Origin: Halarchaeoplasma sp046498385
Lineage (GTDB): Archaea; Thermoplasmatota; Thermoplasmata; Halarchaeoplasmatales; Halarchaeoplasmataceae
DNA length: 64,000 nt
Assembly (NCBI GenBank): GCA_046498385.1
Contig: JAWOAU010000074.1
Coordinates: 1 to 64,000 of the forward strand
Direction: 5' to 3'
The notes beneath the pieces were generated by a model. That model did no database searches. It saw nothing but the letters and a program-made list of their open reading frames with translations, and had not been told where the DNA came from. Both the position numbers and the translations under genes were made by a program. Shown piece after piece: positions 51,066 through 59,796 of this stretch (the stretch's first letter is position 1; the number at the start of each line of letters is the position of its first letter).

Positions 51066-51593
51066 TTACAGCAGGTCTACGATGGACAGGAAGTTACCTA
51101 GACCAAGGAATACTCCCAGTAAGATCGCCATAGCCATAAACATCCACGCTCTGATATCTTCGCTGAGGTGATCTGCTTTTACAGCACCTAAAACAAGCCC
51201 CAGCCCTACTATGACTATACCTACATTTATCAAAAGCAGTGAAAATATTACCATTGTAGATGCGAATTCAATGGGATCTTCCGCCCAGTCCGACGCGGCG
51301 TGCATAGAGAACATCAACGAATATCCCGCGATCAACAGAAAAAAACCGATAATTAGTACATTTTGGTACACTGTATACTTTTCTCCGGAAAAAGAGACTG
51401 CCTTTCCACGGGCCGACAAAACCCTTTTTTTATTGCCGGCAGAAGATCCTTTCTTTTTCTCGGTATATTTAGGATTATCTTTCCATTTGAATGTTCTCTG
51501 GCACTCGGTGCATCTGCCGGAACCATCGTCGAAAAATTCCAATTCTTCGGAACCGCAGGCGCCGCATATTCCTTCTGAGGGTTTCCTTACCAT
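51066..51593 (-). CDS. Zinc-ribbon membrane protein (175 aa)
   Basis: The product has an N-terminal zinc ribbon (CGACGSEELEF with CTECQRTFKW, residues about 10-35), a basic linker, and three membrane helices (about 80-100, 113-138, 150-172). The ribbon should face the cytoplasm. I do not recognise the family. It starts behind a GGTGG site at 51600-51604. It is another member of the zinc-ribbon/membrane class seen four times in this window, here with the ribbon before the helices. Confidence 0.7.
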   Translation of the reverse strand: MVRKPSEGICGACGSEELEFFDDGSGRCTECQRTFKWKDNPKYTEKKKGSSAGNKKRVLSARGKAVSFSGEKYTVYQNVLIIGFFLLIAGYSLMFSMHAASDWAEDPIEFASTMVIFSLLLINVGIVIVGLGLVLGAVKADHLSEDIRAWMFMAMAILLGVFLGLGNFLSIVDLL

Positions 51594-51638
51594 TGATCCA
51601 CCTTGTTAACATTAAGGCCGAGGGTCATAAATATGTTT

Positions 51639-52610
51639 CTATTTTCTCCAGGTTATATCTACCTCGTCCGTACGAAAATTTTGCATAACTCCACTTTGGT
51701 CTACAGGTGTTTTCAATCCACTTTCATACATAATATAACCCGTCCAGGCGATCATGGCGCCGTTGTCTACACACAGTGGTCCCGGAGGGGCGTAGGCCTC
51801 CGCACCACGCTCTTTTGCCATGATAGTTGCCATATCCCTCAATCGTTTGTTTCTTATGACGCCGCCTCCGAGGAGTACTTCGTTCTTTCCCGTATGGGCC
51901 AATGCCCTTTCGGCAACTTCGGTCAACATGGCGAACACGGTTTCCTGAAGGGAGTAGCAAAGATCATTCAGCGGTTTGTCGGAGTTCAGTGCGGCGGTCA
52001 ATATGCCTGAGAAGGATACGTCCATGCCCTTGACACTGTAGGGCAATTCAATGAAATTATTGCTCAATTCAGCCCTTCTTTCTATTTCGGGACCTGCCGG
52101 GAATGGCATACCGTTCTCCCTTCCGAATTTATCCAGCATATTTCCTACCCCTATATCCAAGGTCTCTCCGAAAACCCGATATCTTCCTCGGGAAAAGGCG
52201 ATTACCTGGGTATTGCCTCCCGATGCGTACAGCAGAACGGGATCGGAGCATTCGGTGGTAAGCCTGCCTATCTCTATATGCGCGATGCAGTGGTTCACAC
52301 CAACCATGGGGACGTTTAGGGACAAGGACATAGCCCTGGCGGCGGTTGCTACCGTCCTCAGACAGGGACCGAGCCCGGGACCTTGCGAAAAGGAGACCAA
52401 GCCGATATCTTCTCGTTGTATACCTGCGACGGTGATCGCCTCTTCAATAGTTGATATCATGTTGCTAGCATGGTGATTAGCGGCTTCCCTGGGATGTATG
52501 CCTTCTTTTGGACGGTATGTCTTCATAATATTTGCTAAAATAGTACCGTTGTCTTCAAGGATACCGACACCCAAGGTGTGGGCTGTACCCTCTAATCCTA
52601 ATAGATGCAT
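51639..52610 (-). CDS. kae1: Kae1, catalytic subunit of KEOPS for tRNA t6A synthesis
   Basis: The 323-residue product transfers threonylcarbamoyl to A37 of ANN-decoding tRNAs. Iron and ATP-binding motifs are visible: PREAANHHASNM with the His pair, GPGLGPCLRTVATAARAMSL, NHCIAHIEIGRL and LYASGGNTQVIAF, and GGGVIRNKRLR. It ends near residue 323 without the Bud32 kinase domain that is fused in many euryarchaea, so Bud32 must be separate. A 35-base gap separates it from the DUF5679 gene on the same strand. Confidence 0.95.
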   Translation of the reverse strand: MHLLGLEGTAHTLGVGILEDNGTILANIMKTYRPKEGIHPREAANHHASNMISTIEEAITVAGIQREDIGLVSFSQGPGLGPCLRTVATAARAMSLSLNVPMVGVNHCIAHIEIGRLTTECSDPVLLYASGGNTQVIAFSRGRYRVFGETLDIGVGNMLDKFGRENGMPFPAGPEIERRAELSNNFIELPYSVKGMDVSFSGILTAALNSDKPLNDLCYSLQETVFAMLTEVAERALAHTGKNEVLLGGGVIRNKRLRDMATIMAKERGAEAYAPPGPLCVDNGAMIAWTGYIMYESGLKTPVDQSGVMQNFRTDEVDITWRK

Positions 52611-52645
52611 AAAAAAAGGAATAAGGAAGGGGTTATATGTTTTTC

Positions 52646-52792
52646 TTACTTGGACTTACCGATGCGGTAAACACCAGTACCACAATCGGGACATTCGCCC
52701 TTTGTAGCGGGTCGACCATTTTTCATCGTTACTTCCTTTGCGTTCTTTATCTCTACTTTTTTCCTACATTTTACACAGTATGCTTCAGTCAT
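52646..52792 (-). CDS. DUF5679 small zinc-ribbon protein (48 aa)
   Basis: The product begins MTEAYCVKCRKKVEIKNAKE, then VTMKNGRPATKGECPDCGTG and YRIGKSK. The two CxxC pairs form a small zinc ribbon; the sequence matches the DUF5679 family, which occurs beside ribosomal and translation genes. It looks superficially like ribosomal protein S27ae but lacks its pattern. It lies between RNase P RNA and kae1 on the same strand. Start ATG 52792 follows AGTGAG. Confidence 0.85.
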   Translation of the reverse strand: MTEAYCVKCRKKVEIKNAKEVTMKNGRPATKGECPDCGTGVYRIGKSK

Positions 52793-52890
52793 AATCTCAC
52801 TAGGGGCCTCATAGGTAATACGCCTATTAAAGCTTTCCTCAGTAAATTTCTAATATACCCTTCTATTCTAAGGGGATTTTGTGTTGAACA

Positions 52891-53223
52891 GGTGACCGTA
52901 GTAAGCCCCTTTCTGTTTCAAGACGACATTCATCTATGCGTCCTACCCGCCAGTCCCGGAATGGTCATCCCGACATGTTTGGACTTGCTCCGGTGGGGAG
53001 TCGCCGTTTCATCGATCCCTCCGGTTCTCAGCTCTGCGGGTTAACTTGCCTTGCCTTGCGGCAGGCTTCGCACACTTCACAGCTCGCCGGAGGACGTGTC
53101 GTTTCTGCGCCCTTGCCGAGACTCTCGCCTCACCGCCTTGCGACGGTCCACCTTTTCCGCGGAGAGGGGACTTTCCTCAGGGTCGAACCCCGTCGGCCGT
53201 CCTCGGTCTCCTGCTCGTACTAC
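52891..53223 (-). ncRNA. rnpB: RNase P RNA
   Basis: On the minus strand the sequence contains the universal RNase P block GAGGAAAGTCC (complement of 53168-53178) and the 3' block ACAGAAAGGGGCTTAC (complement of 52901-52916). The ends GTAGTA (53223-53218) and TACTAC (52903-52898) can pair as helix P1. A TATA box (tttatata, complement of about 53240-53247) lies upstream. Length is about 333 bases; the exact ends are estimates. The RNA is the catalytic part of RNase P; its protein partner Rpp21 is encoded at 8.8 kb. A hairpin at 52858-52874 may help end transcription. Confidence 0.93.
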
Positions 53224-53311
53224 CAGTGGTGTCTGGACATATATAAACATGTTGTAGGTGTGACGCTTGAACGGTATCATTATAAATACGGCCTGAAAGA
53301 ATCATCCCTTC

Positions 53312-54106
53312 ATGGCGAGTGAGAAATACGTACCTCTGGACCTGGGAAACGTGGCGGATATCATCTGCTGTCCAGGAGGTATCGAGATCGAGGGTAAGGG
53401 GATGAAGGGTGATATAGGCAAGACCGTTTCATGGAGGAGGGACATGCTGCGCATGGGTATGGAGGGTATCATACAGTATCAGGAGGATGTACCCGTTGGT
53501 TTTGTGGAGTACATGCCCACGGAACAAGTGCCTATGCCCGTGGTGGGCCCGGGAACGTGCACCCTGATGTGCTTTCACTGGAAAGGAGAAGATATGAAAC
53601 ATCTGGAGATGGAACATGAGCTGCTGAAAAGGGTACTGGAAAAATGTCGCAAGGATCACAGCGGTATGGCGGCCTTGGGCTGGGATCATCCTGTACATTT
53701 TCCCGTTTCCATGATGGAAGAGCTGGGATTCATAACCGTTGAAAGGCAGGATTACCTGCATCTTATGTGGACCCCTTTCGAAAATGGTGCGGACTGCCCC
53801 GAGTTCGCAGAGCCTTGTCAGCCTCCAGCCCCCACCGATAGAAAGATCGTCATAGACCAGGGCTACAGCAACCGGTGCCCCTACAGCATTCATTACGCAA
53901 GAAAGATACGGGATATCATTGACGACGTAGGTCGTAAAAACGTGGAGTACGCTCTTCACAGGGTAGATACACGGGAGGAATCCATGAAGGTAACGATAAG
54001 ACCCTGGAACTGGGACTGGCTTTACATCAACGATAAAAGGATCGATGTCTTCGCCACAGATGAACGGACTATCGTGGAGCTAATAAAGGCGCCACTATCT
54101 CAGTGA
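53312..54106 (+). CDS. GNAT-type acetyltransferase with YoaP-like C-terminus
   Basis: The 264-residue product has an N-terminal GNAT-like domain (IIQYQEDVPVGFVEYMPTEQ, then GMAALGWDHPVHFPVSMMEELGF in parts) and a C-terminal YoaP-type domain with QGYSNRCPYSIHYARKIRDI. The Cys in NRCPYS recurs in this family. Substrate is unknown. A TATA box (cattataaata) at about 53275-53285 gives a leaderless ATG 53312. The 3' end overlaps the convergent OB-fold gene by seven bases. Confidence 0.78.
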   Translation: MASEKYVPLDLGNVADIICCPGGIEIEGKGMKGDIGKTVSWRRDMLRMGMEGIIQYQEDVPVGFVEYMPTEQVPMPVVGPGTCTLMCFHWKGEDMKHLEMEHELLKRVLEKCRKDHSGMAALGWDHPVHFPVSMMEELGFITVERQDYLHLMWTPFENGADCPEFAEPCQPPAPTDRKIVIDQGYSNRCPYSIHYARKIRDIIDDVGRKNVEYALHRVDTREESMKVTIRPWNWDWLYINDKRIDVFATDERTIVELIKAPLSQ

Positions 54107-54795
54107 ATCTCCGGCATACCCTCGCATCTAAGTATCCACATACCCTTCCACTGGCTGTACTCGAAGTAACCCTCAACGACCACATAATCCCCCTTCACTA
54201 TCTCGTCACTGACGTGCCAGTCGTCCGCCTCGCAGCTCAAACGGCTGTAAGGATTGTCAAGGGGTGAAAGTATGATATGTGTACCCCTGGATATGGTCCA
54301 GATATCCCTTACCTCCCCCCGGACCTTCACATCGGTATTCTCGTACCATGTGGGATTCTCCAGTATGGACTCGATGGGTATGAAGCTGGAACGTGCCTCC
54401 TCGATGACCCGTACATCAACGTGTGATGAAGTCCTCAACCTGTAACGGTTACCATCCTTTTCTACCCGACCCCGAAAGGAAACGATGGCGCCGGGGATTA
54501 TATTTTCCTTATTATCAACCTCTTCCATGATATCCGAAGAAATCAATGCGACTACCTCTTGATTCTCTTCTTGATCTCTTATGGTTACATGGTAGGTCCC
54601 GTAAAAGTTTCGGCGATCCATAACGTAACCTTCTGTTTTAACCACCGTATCGAGATACCCACCGTCTATATCGCTAACCCCTATTTCAGGCGGTTCTTGA
54701 GAAGCTGATAATATGAAAAGTAAGGAAGTGCCTAGTAAAGCTACGATGGTTACAACAAATAGTACCTTTTTTCCGATCATCTCTGGAACTTCCAT
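54100..54795 (-). CDS. Membrane-anchored OB-fold protein
   Basis: The product (about 231 residues) has an N-terminal helix (VLFVVTIVALLGTSLLFILS) and then two OB-fold-like units (about 40-130 and 140-228): VVKTEGYVMDRRNFYGTYHV, IVSFRGRVEKDGNRYRLRTS, and VKVRGEVRDIWTISRGTHII. It should be anchored outside the cell or face the membrane; ligand unknown. The start at ATG 54795 overlaps the cdc6 stop region, so both may be translated from one message. A GTG at 54804 is an alternative. Confidence 0.65.
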   Translation of the reverse strand: MEVPEMIGKKVLFVVTIVALLGTSLLFILSASQEPPEIGVSDIDGGYLDTVVKTEGYVMDRRNFYGTYHVTIRDQEENQEVVALISSDIMEEVDNKENIIPGAIVSFRGRVEKDGNRYRLRTSSHVDVRVIEEARSSFIPIESILENPTWYENTDVKVRGEVRDIWTISRGTHIILSPLDNPYSRLSCEADDWHVSDEIVKGDYVVVEGYFEYSQWKGMWILRCEGMPEIH

Positions 54796-54796
54796 C

Positions 54797-55963
54797 CTAA
54801 CCACTCAACATATCTATAAGTCGCTCTTCCAGGACCCCTGCAGGGATATCCGATAGGGACACCTCGGTGGTGCGCCCTTTACTGGATGATACTGTATTGG
54901 CATTCAAAAGACCGTGATTAGATATGGATTTCAGATATTTCCAGAATTGGGTGTGACCCAGTTTATTATGTCCGAACTCTTCGCATATCAAGGCATAGCA
55001 TTCTTCAACGTCGCCGGTGGTGGTAAAGGGGGCAGATTTGAGAAGCCGTACCGCGGACAACAACACCAACTTTTCCTGGGTGTTGAGCTCACAGACCTTT
55101 TCCTCTGTGAAGTAAGGGTCGATATCCGCCTTTGCCGCCCGTATATCTTCCGCACCTATGGTTTCTTTTCTCTTCCCCTCCGCTGTCAGGGCCGATCTTT
55201 CCAATAGTTCTATGCCAAAGCGTGCGTCCCCACGTTCAGAAGCGGCAGTTGTTGCCAGCAGCTTCAATTCCCCCTCCCCTAACGTATCCGGGAAAAGGGC
55301 TAGTTCTGACCTATAAGACAGTATCTCAAGCAGTTCGTCTCTTTCATATGGAGGAAATTTTACCCTGTTTCCCCTTTTAAATGTACTCAATGCACTTTTT
55401 TCTAAAAGCTCAAGTACATTTTTTTGTGATATGAGTAAAAGGGACAATCGCCCTTCTGGACGGGATTCTTCGTCTTCAAAGCGGGAGAGAAGGTAGATCA
55501 AGTCCGACCCCTCGCGCTGAACAAGGGTATCCACTTCGTCCAATACTACGAACAGGTGTGTTTTTTTGTTTTTAAGATGTTTTTTGAGTATTTCCAGCAT
55601 TTCACCTACGGAGAAACCACGGTCTGGAAAGTTGGAATCAAAATAAGAAACTATCTTCCACACGGCTAGATGTTTATTGGATCTCTTTCTGCAGTTGATG
55701 AATACGTAATCGATCCTTTGGCCCTTATTTTCTCCCCATTCCCGATAATCCATGCAAAAACGTTTGGCGGTGGCGGTCTTGCCCGTACCTACTCCTCCGT
55801 ACAAAAACGCATTTTGGGATACTCCGGATTCTATAACCCTTCTAAACAACGTGAATAATTTATCTATCTGTTCCTCTCGATTAGGCAGATGATCCGGCAC
55901 ATAATCGAAGGAAAGCTTTTTGGGATACTTTATTATCCGTCCCTTAATCCTTTCGAAAGACAT
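54797..55963 (-). CDS. cdc6: Orc1/Cdc6 replication initiator
   Basis: The product (about 388 residues) recognises origins and loads the MCM helicase. It has an AAA+ core: PNREEQIDKLFTLF, P-loop LYGGVGTGKTATAKRF, Walker B LFVVLDEVDTLV and a sensor region LLLISQKNVL, followed by FPPYERDELLEIL. The C-terminal winged helix spans about 300-388 (FGHNKLGHTQFWKYLKSISN). The start at ATG 55963 is likelier than TTG 55972. The upstream 265 bases were searched for origin repeats without clear result. Confidence 0.93.
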   Translation of the reverse strand: MSFERIKGRIIKYPKKLSFDYVPDHLPNREEQIDKLFTLFRRVIESGVSQNAFLYGGVGTGKTATAKRFCMDYREWGENKGQRIDYVFINCRKRSNKHLAVWKIVSYFDSNFPDRGFSVGEMLEILKKHLKNKKTHLFVVLDEVDTLVQREGSDLIYLLSRFEDEESRPEGRLSLLLISQKNVLELLEKSALSTFKRGNRVKFPPYERDELLEILSYRSELALFPDTLGEGELKLLATTAASERGDARFGIELLERSALTAEGKRKETIGAEDIRAAKADIDPYFTEEKVCELNTQEKLVLLSAVRLLKSAPFTTTGDVEECYALICEEFGHNKLGHTQFWKYLKSISNHGLLNANTVSSSKGRTTEVSLSDIPAGVLEERLIDMLSG

Positions 55964-56228
55964 CCTTTGCAAGTGATTTAGCGGTTATTTATTAATGTTT
56001 TGCAGGGCATATTGAAATGCAGCATATGCGAATCATAGTAAAGATATGCCGGATGTAATCCTGAACATAAAAGATTCCATCAAAGGCCCTTCCCAATGTC
56101 TAATAATCACTAATGTGTGGTTTGATAGTATTGTAATACTCGATAAAAACAATCTAACTAAAACCTTCAAGGTTCAGCCCTACTAAACAAATATATACAC
56201 ACCCCATGATACCCCTTACGGTTGTAAC
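55964..56228. other. AT-rich intergenic region between cdc6 and tldD
   Basis: This stretch is AT-rich and contains a perfect inverted repeat, AGTATT-GT-AATACT (56127-56140). The tldD TATA box (atatatacac) lies at 56191-56200. I found no copy of the mini-ORB core. An open frame at 56046-56186 has no ribosome site and no recognisable sequence. Cdc6 genes often lie near origins, so an origin is possible but not supported. Confidence 0.3.
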
Positions 56229-57665
56229 ATGGATGGAAAAAGTCTCTCGGACATGGCCGTTGAGTACGGGATGTCCATAGGTGCGGAGTACGTCGAAGCA
56301 CGCTTTGTGGATTCCATGGATGAAAATTATATCGCTCGGAACGGAACTTTCCTCAGCATTCAAAAGAAACCGAGTCAGGGCATAGGTGTGCGGGTCCTTG
56401 TCGACGGGTGCATGGGTTACGGTTCCACGGACAGATTGAGCGACAAATCGGTGAAGGATCTGACAAATTCCGTAATCCACATGGCCAAACTAAGCGAAAG
56501 AAAAGAGCCCATAGTCCTATCTGACGAAAAGGCGATCAAAACAAGGTGGAAGGTGCCTGTGAAGATAGATTTTGACAGTGTCTCCGGTCGAAAAAAGCAG
56601 GAGTTTATAGAGGACCTGGACAAGACCGTCAAAAAGGAAGCTGGTAGGGCCATCAAAAACAGGATAGTATTTCTCAGTACTCAGAGCTCGAATAAGTACA
56701 TCGCAACTTCACAGGGTTCCGTAGTAGATTCGGACCTATCATATATGAGCGTATTCACCATGATGAACGCAAAGGTGAAGGATAAAACGGAGCAGAGGAT
56801 GCTGGGTTTGGGAGGAACCGCGGGATGGGAATGGTTGAAAGGTCACAACGTAAAGTCCACCGTGGTCAACGAAGCGAAGAAACTGGTGAACACGGTGAAC
56901 AATGCTCGAAAAGTTAAGCTGAACAAGCCCGTAGATGTTGTGGTCTCAGGAGACGTATCCGGCATAATGGCCCATGAGAACGTCGGGCACCCCAGTGAAG
57001 CAGATAGGATCATGGGACGAGAGGGCGCCCAGGCGGGAGAGTCCTTCTACCGGGACCTGATGGACGAGGGAGAGATAGGGAACATTAAGATGGGGAACGA
57101 CGACGTCTCCATAATCGACGACCCGACGTTAAAGGAAAGCCCGGGCTACTACCTTTACGACGACGAATGTGTGAAGGCAAGAAGACGGTACCTAATCAAA
57201 AACGGGTATCTGAACGAACTGCTCCTTAACAGGCAGTACGCTTACGAGCTGGACACCAAGTCCAACGCATCGGCCCGCTCCAATTCATACAGCAGGGAAC
57301 CCATAGTCAGGATGTCAAACACCTTTTTCGAACCTGGTGATTTCACACGAGAAGAGCTCATAGAGGACGTTAAAAAGGGGATACTCATGAAAAGCTTCAC
57401 TGAGTGGAACATAGACGATAGGAGGTTCCACAGCAAGTACGTAGGCTTGGAGGCATACCTAATAGAGAACGGCAAGGTAACGGATAAGATGATAAAAAGA
57501 CCGGTTCTGGAGCTGACCACCAATGGCATACTGAACAGTATAGACGGTGTATCAAAGGACTACATCACCAGGATGGCCCCGTGCGGAAAGAGCGATCCCA
57601 TGCAGCCGGTACCGGTATCCGTCGGCGGCCCGCATCTCAGGATGAGAAACATAGAGGTGGGGTGA
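56229..57665 (+). CDS. tldD: TldD-family metalloprotease
   Basis: The 478-residue product carries the zinc motif in MAHENVGHPSEADRIMG (HExxxH type) near residue 251, followed by the conserved EGAQAGESFYRDLMDEGE-type run (seen as GREGAQAGESFYRDLMD). With TldE it forms a heterodimeric protease that degrades small or modified peptides. The TATA box at 56191-56200 makes ATG 56229 nearly leaderless. tldE starts four bases after the stop. Confidence 0.93.
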   Translation: MDGKSLSDMAVEYGMSIGAEYVEARFVDSMDENYIARNGTFLSIQKKPSQGIGVRVLVDGCMGYGSTDRLSDKSVKDLTNSVIHMAKLSERKEPIVLSDEKAIKTRWKVPVKIDFDSVSGRKKQEFIEDLDKTVKKEAGRAIKNRIVFLSTQSSNKYIATSQGSVVDSDLSYMSVFTMMNAKVKDKTEQRMLGLGGTAGWEWLKGHNVKSTVVNEAKKLVNTVNNARKVKLNKPVDVVVSGDVSGIMAHENVGHPSEADRIMGREGAQAGESFYRDLMDEGEIGNIKMGNDDVSIIDDPTLKESPGYYLYDDECVKARRRYLIKNGYLNELLLNRQYAYELDTKSNASARSNSYSREPIVRMSNTFFEPGDFTREELIEDVKKGILMKSFTEWNIDDRRFHSKYVGLEAYLIENGKVTDKMIKRPVLELTTNGILNSIDGVSKDYITRMAPCGKSDPMQPVPVSVGGPHLRMRNIEVG

Positions 57666-57669
57666 TAAC

Positions 57670-59118
57670 ATGGAAAGATTCGAAGAAGGACTTATTAAAC
57701 AGGCTGTTGACCAGGCTTTGAATGCTGGGGCGAAGGAAGTGATAGCCCAACTGATAGAGGAAGATTCCTACCAAATACGATTTTCTAACTCGTCAATAGA
57801 CGTGACCAAGAGGTGGAATCGATATTACCTTGACCTCTTCATCGCAAAAGGGCATCCTTTGTCCATAGGTAAAAAGATAACAACCCTCACCATCCAGGAT
57901 CCGGACAAAAAGAAGATACGGCGAAGGGTGCCGAAAGAGGTGAACATACTGGATTCGCTGCCCAACAGTAAATTGTACTGGGGCATGGACAAAGAAAAAC
58001 ATACCTCTTATCCACGTGTGAGAGGACTCTACGACAAAAGAATTCAAAACTTTCATGAAAGGGCACCAGGGCTGATAGAAAAAACAATTGAAGAATCAGA
58101 ACAAGCGGGAGCCAAACAGGTGGCAGGAGTGCTTTACTTCGGGGATTGTAAAAGGGGATTGCTCACAGGTTACGGCAACGGAGGTACCTACAGAACATCA
58201 CACTGCAAGGCCACCATACGTTCCTTTTACGACCGAAACAGCAGCGGTCAGAGTCTAGTATCTACTAGGAATCTCTCAGGTATAGAAAACAAACTACTAG
58301 AAGCCGGCAGAGACGCTGGCTCACTGGCTAAAAAAGGTGCCGGTTCTCGGGAAGGCAAACAGGGGACCTACGATCTAATAATGAGCCCCACTGTGACAGC
58401 GGGTATCTTCAGTAATATTTTAGGAAATGCAAATCCCATAATGATGATCGCCGGTATGAGCTGCCTGAAAGGCAAGGAAGGAGAGCAGATATTTCCAAAA
58501 GAGATATCTGTAACAGATGACCCCCTGGTTCCAGACGGTATGAACAGCAGACCTTTTGACGCCGAGGGTACCCCATCTCGCAAAACCAACATCATCCGGG
58601 ATGGAAAATTCACAGGTCTCATACACAATACCTCGTCGGCCAAGCTGTGGAAGCTCATGAACTGGATAAAATTGAAATTATGGGTGCGTCCCACGACCAC
58701 CTCAAACTCAGAGCTTGGTCAGATGGGTATGACAGGAACCGAAAACGATCCCAGAACCCTTATGCCCACACCCTCGAATTATGTTTTCAAGCCCGGCACA
58801 TACAGCTTGAACGAGATGATAGCGTCTTCAAAGAAACCTACGATATACCTCACTTCCAATTGGTACACAAGGTTTACCAGCATGAGAGAGGGTTCCTTCT
58901 CAACGGTGCCTAGGGACGCTATGTTCCTGGTCGAGAAGGGCGAGATCAAAGGGCCGGTAAAAAGCCTTAGATTGAAGGGCAATCTGTTGGAGATGGCAAA
59001 GAACGTAGAGGCAGTTGGAGAGGACCTGGAACAGATTATGTGGTGGGAAGTAAATACCCCTACCTTCGTGCCCCATATCAAAGTGAAGGACTGCACGTTC
59101 ACAAAGGCCGTGACATAA
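57670..59118 (+). CDS. tldE: TldE/PmbA-family subunit
   Basis: The 482-residue product is the partner of TldD. It lacks the HExxxH motif, as expected, and carries DLIMSPTVTAGIFSNILGNA, FPKEISVTDDPLVPDGMNSR and FDAEGTPSRKTNIIRDGKFTG in parts, the core of the family. It completes the active site and shapes the peptide channel. It is cotranscribed with tldD. Nothing suggests a nearby modified-peptide precursor. Confidence 0.92.
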   Translation: MERFEEGLIKQAVDQALNAGAKEVIAQLIEEDSYQIRFSNSSIDVTKRWNRYYLDLFIAKGHPLSIGKKITTLTIQDPDKKKIRRRVPKEVNILDSLPNSKLYWGMDKEKHTSYPRVRGLYDKRIQNFHERAPGLIEKTIEESEQAGAKQVAGVLYFGDCKRGLLTGYGNGGTYRTSHCKATIRSFYDRNSSGQSLVSTRNLSGIENKLLEAGRDAGSLAKKGAGSREGKQGTYDLIMSPTVTAGIFSNILGNANPIMMIAGMSCLKGKEGEQIFPKEISVTDDPLVPDGMNSRPFDAEGTPSRKTNIIRDGKFTGLIHNTSSAKLWKLMNWIKLKLWVRPTTTSNSELGQMGMTGTENDPRTLMPTPSNYVFKPGTYSLNEMIASSKKPTIYLTSNWYTRFTSMREGSFSTVPRDAMFLVEKGEIKGPVKSLRLKGNLLEMAKNVEAVGEDLEQIMWWEVNTPTFVPHIKVKDCTFTKAVT

Positions 59119-59201
59119 TTATAGATTATATAATAATCAATCAACAAAATAACGGCAAAGATTATATAGGTTAACCCTAATTTACCAACCAGTTGATTAC
59201 T

Positions 59202-59678
59202 ATGGGTTTAGATGAAATGGATTCGGATCACGAAGAGGCTGAATGCCCCACCTGTGGCGCAGTTATACCTCTTGATGCTGTTGAATGCCCCGAGTGTGGA
59301 CAGATTTTCGAAGAGGGCGATGAAGACCTTTGGGGCGAAGAAGAAGCATCGGAGGAAGGGCTGGAAGAAGAAGAAGAATGGGACGATATTGTTGAGGAAG
59401 AACCCAATAAAACCAGATTTTATTCTGGAATTATTGTAACTCTGCTTGGTCTTGGTATGGCTATGATGTCCTGGTTCCATAACGAAATCGGTGTTTTCCA
59501 CGATATGGGCATAGGTAATTATGACGGTTATGGTCCAGTGGATATGACTATGGGTATTATCGGTATCATCATAGCGATCATTGGTATTGTTATAATACTT
59601 ATGTGGAAAAAACAGGGGGCCACTGAGGAGATCCCCGAAGACGAGCTCGAGGAAGAATTGGAAGAGGACTTCATCTAA
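59202..59678 (+). CDS. Zinc-ribbon membrane protein (158 aa)
   Basis: The product has an N-terminal zinc ribbon (CPTCGAVIPLDAVECPECGQ, residues about 11-30), a very acidic stretch rich in Glu, two membrane helices (about 72-92 and 112-136) and an acidic tail (EDELEEELEEDFI). The start is placed at ATG 59202; a TATA box (attatatagg) at 59161-59170 suits a leaderless message. It resembles the other membrane zinc-ribbon proteins here. An oligo-T terminator with a hairpin follows. Function unknown. Confidence 0.72.
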   Translation: MGLDEMDSDHEEAECPTCGAVIPLDAVECPECGQIFEEGDEDLWGEEEASEEGLEEEEEWDDIVEEEPNKTRFYSGIIVTLLGLGMAMMSWFHNEIGVFHDMGIGNYDGYGPVDMTMGIIGIIIAIIGIVIILMWKKQGATEEIPEDELEEELEEDFI

Positions 59679-59721
59679 ATCTTCTTTTGTTCCTGGCCAA
59701 AAAAACGATTTACACGACCAT

Positions 59722-59757
59722 AACAGTGTTTTAACACTGTTCTTTTCTTTTTCTTTT
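59722..59757 (+). terminator. Hairpin and T-rich terminator
   Basis: AACAGTGTT-TT-AACACTGTT (59722-59741) forms a perfect inverted repeat and is followed by cttttctttttctttt. It ends the zinc-ribbon gene transcript 44 bases after its stop. Confidence 0.6.
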
Positions 59758-59796
59758 GAGGGGAAACCTTTTAAATTATGATAACATTTTATTCAC

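Noticed and set aside
52936..53322. Plus-strand open frame of 128 codons
   Set aside because: It lies across RNase P RNA on the other strand; the composition reflects the structured RNA.
56046..56186. 46-codon open frame upstream of tldD
   Set aside because: No ribosome site, no recognisable sequence, and it ends just before the tldD TATA box.
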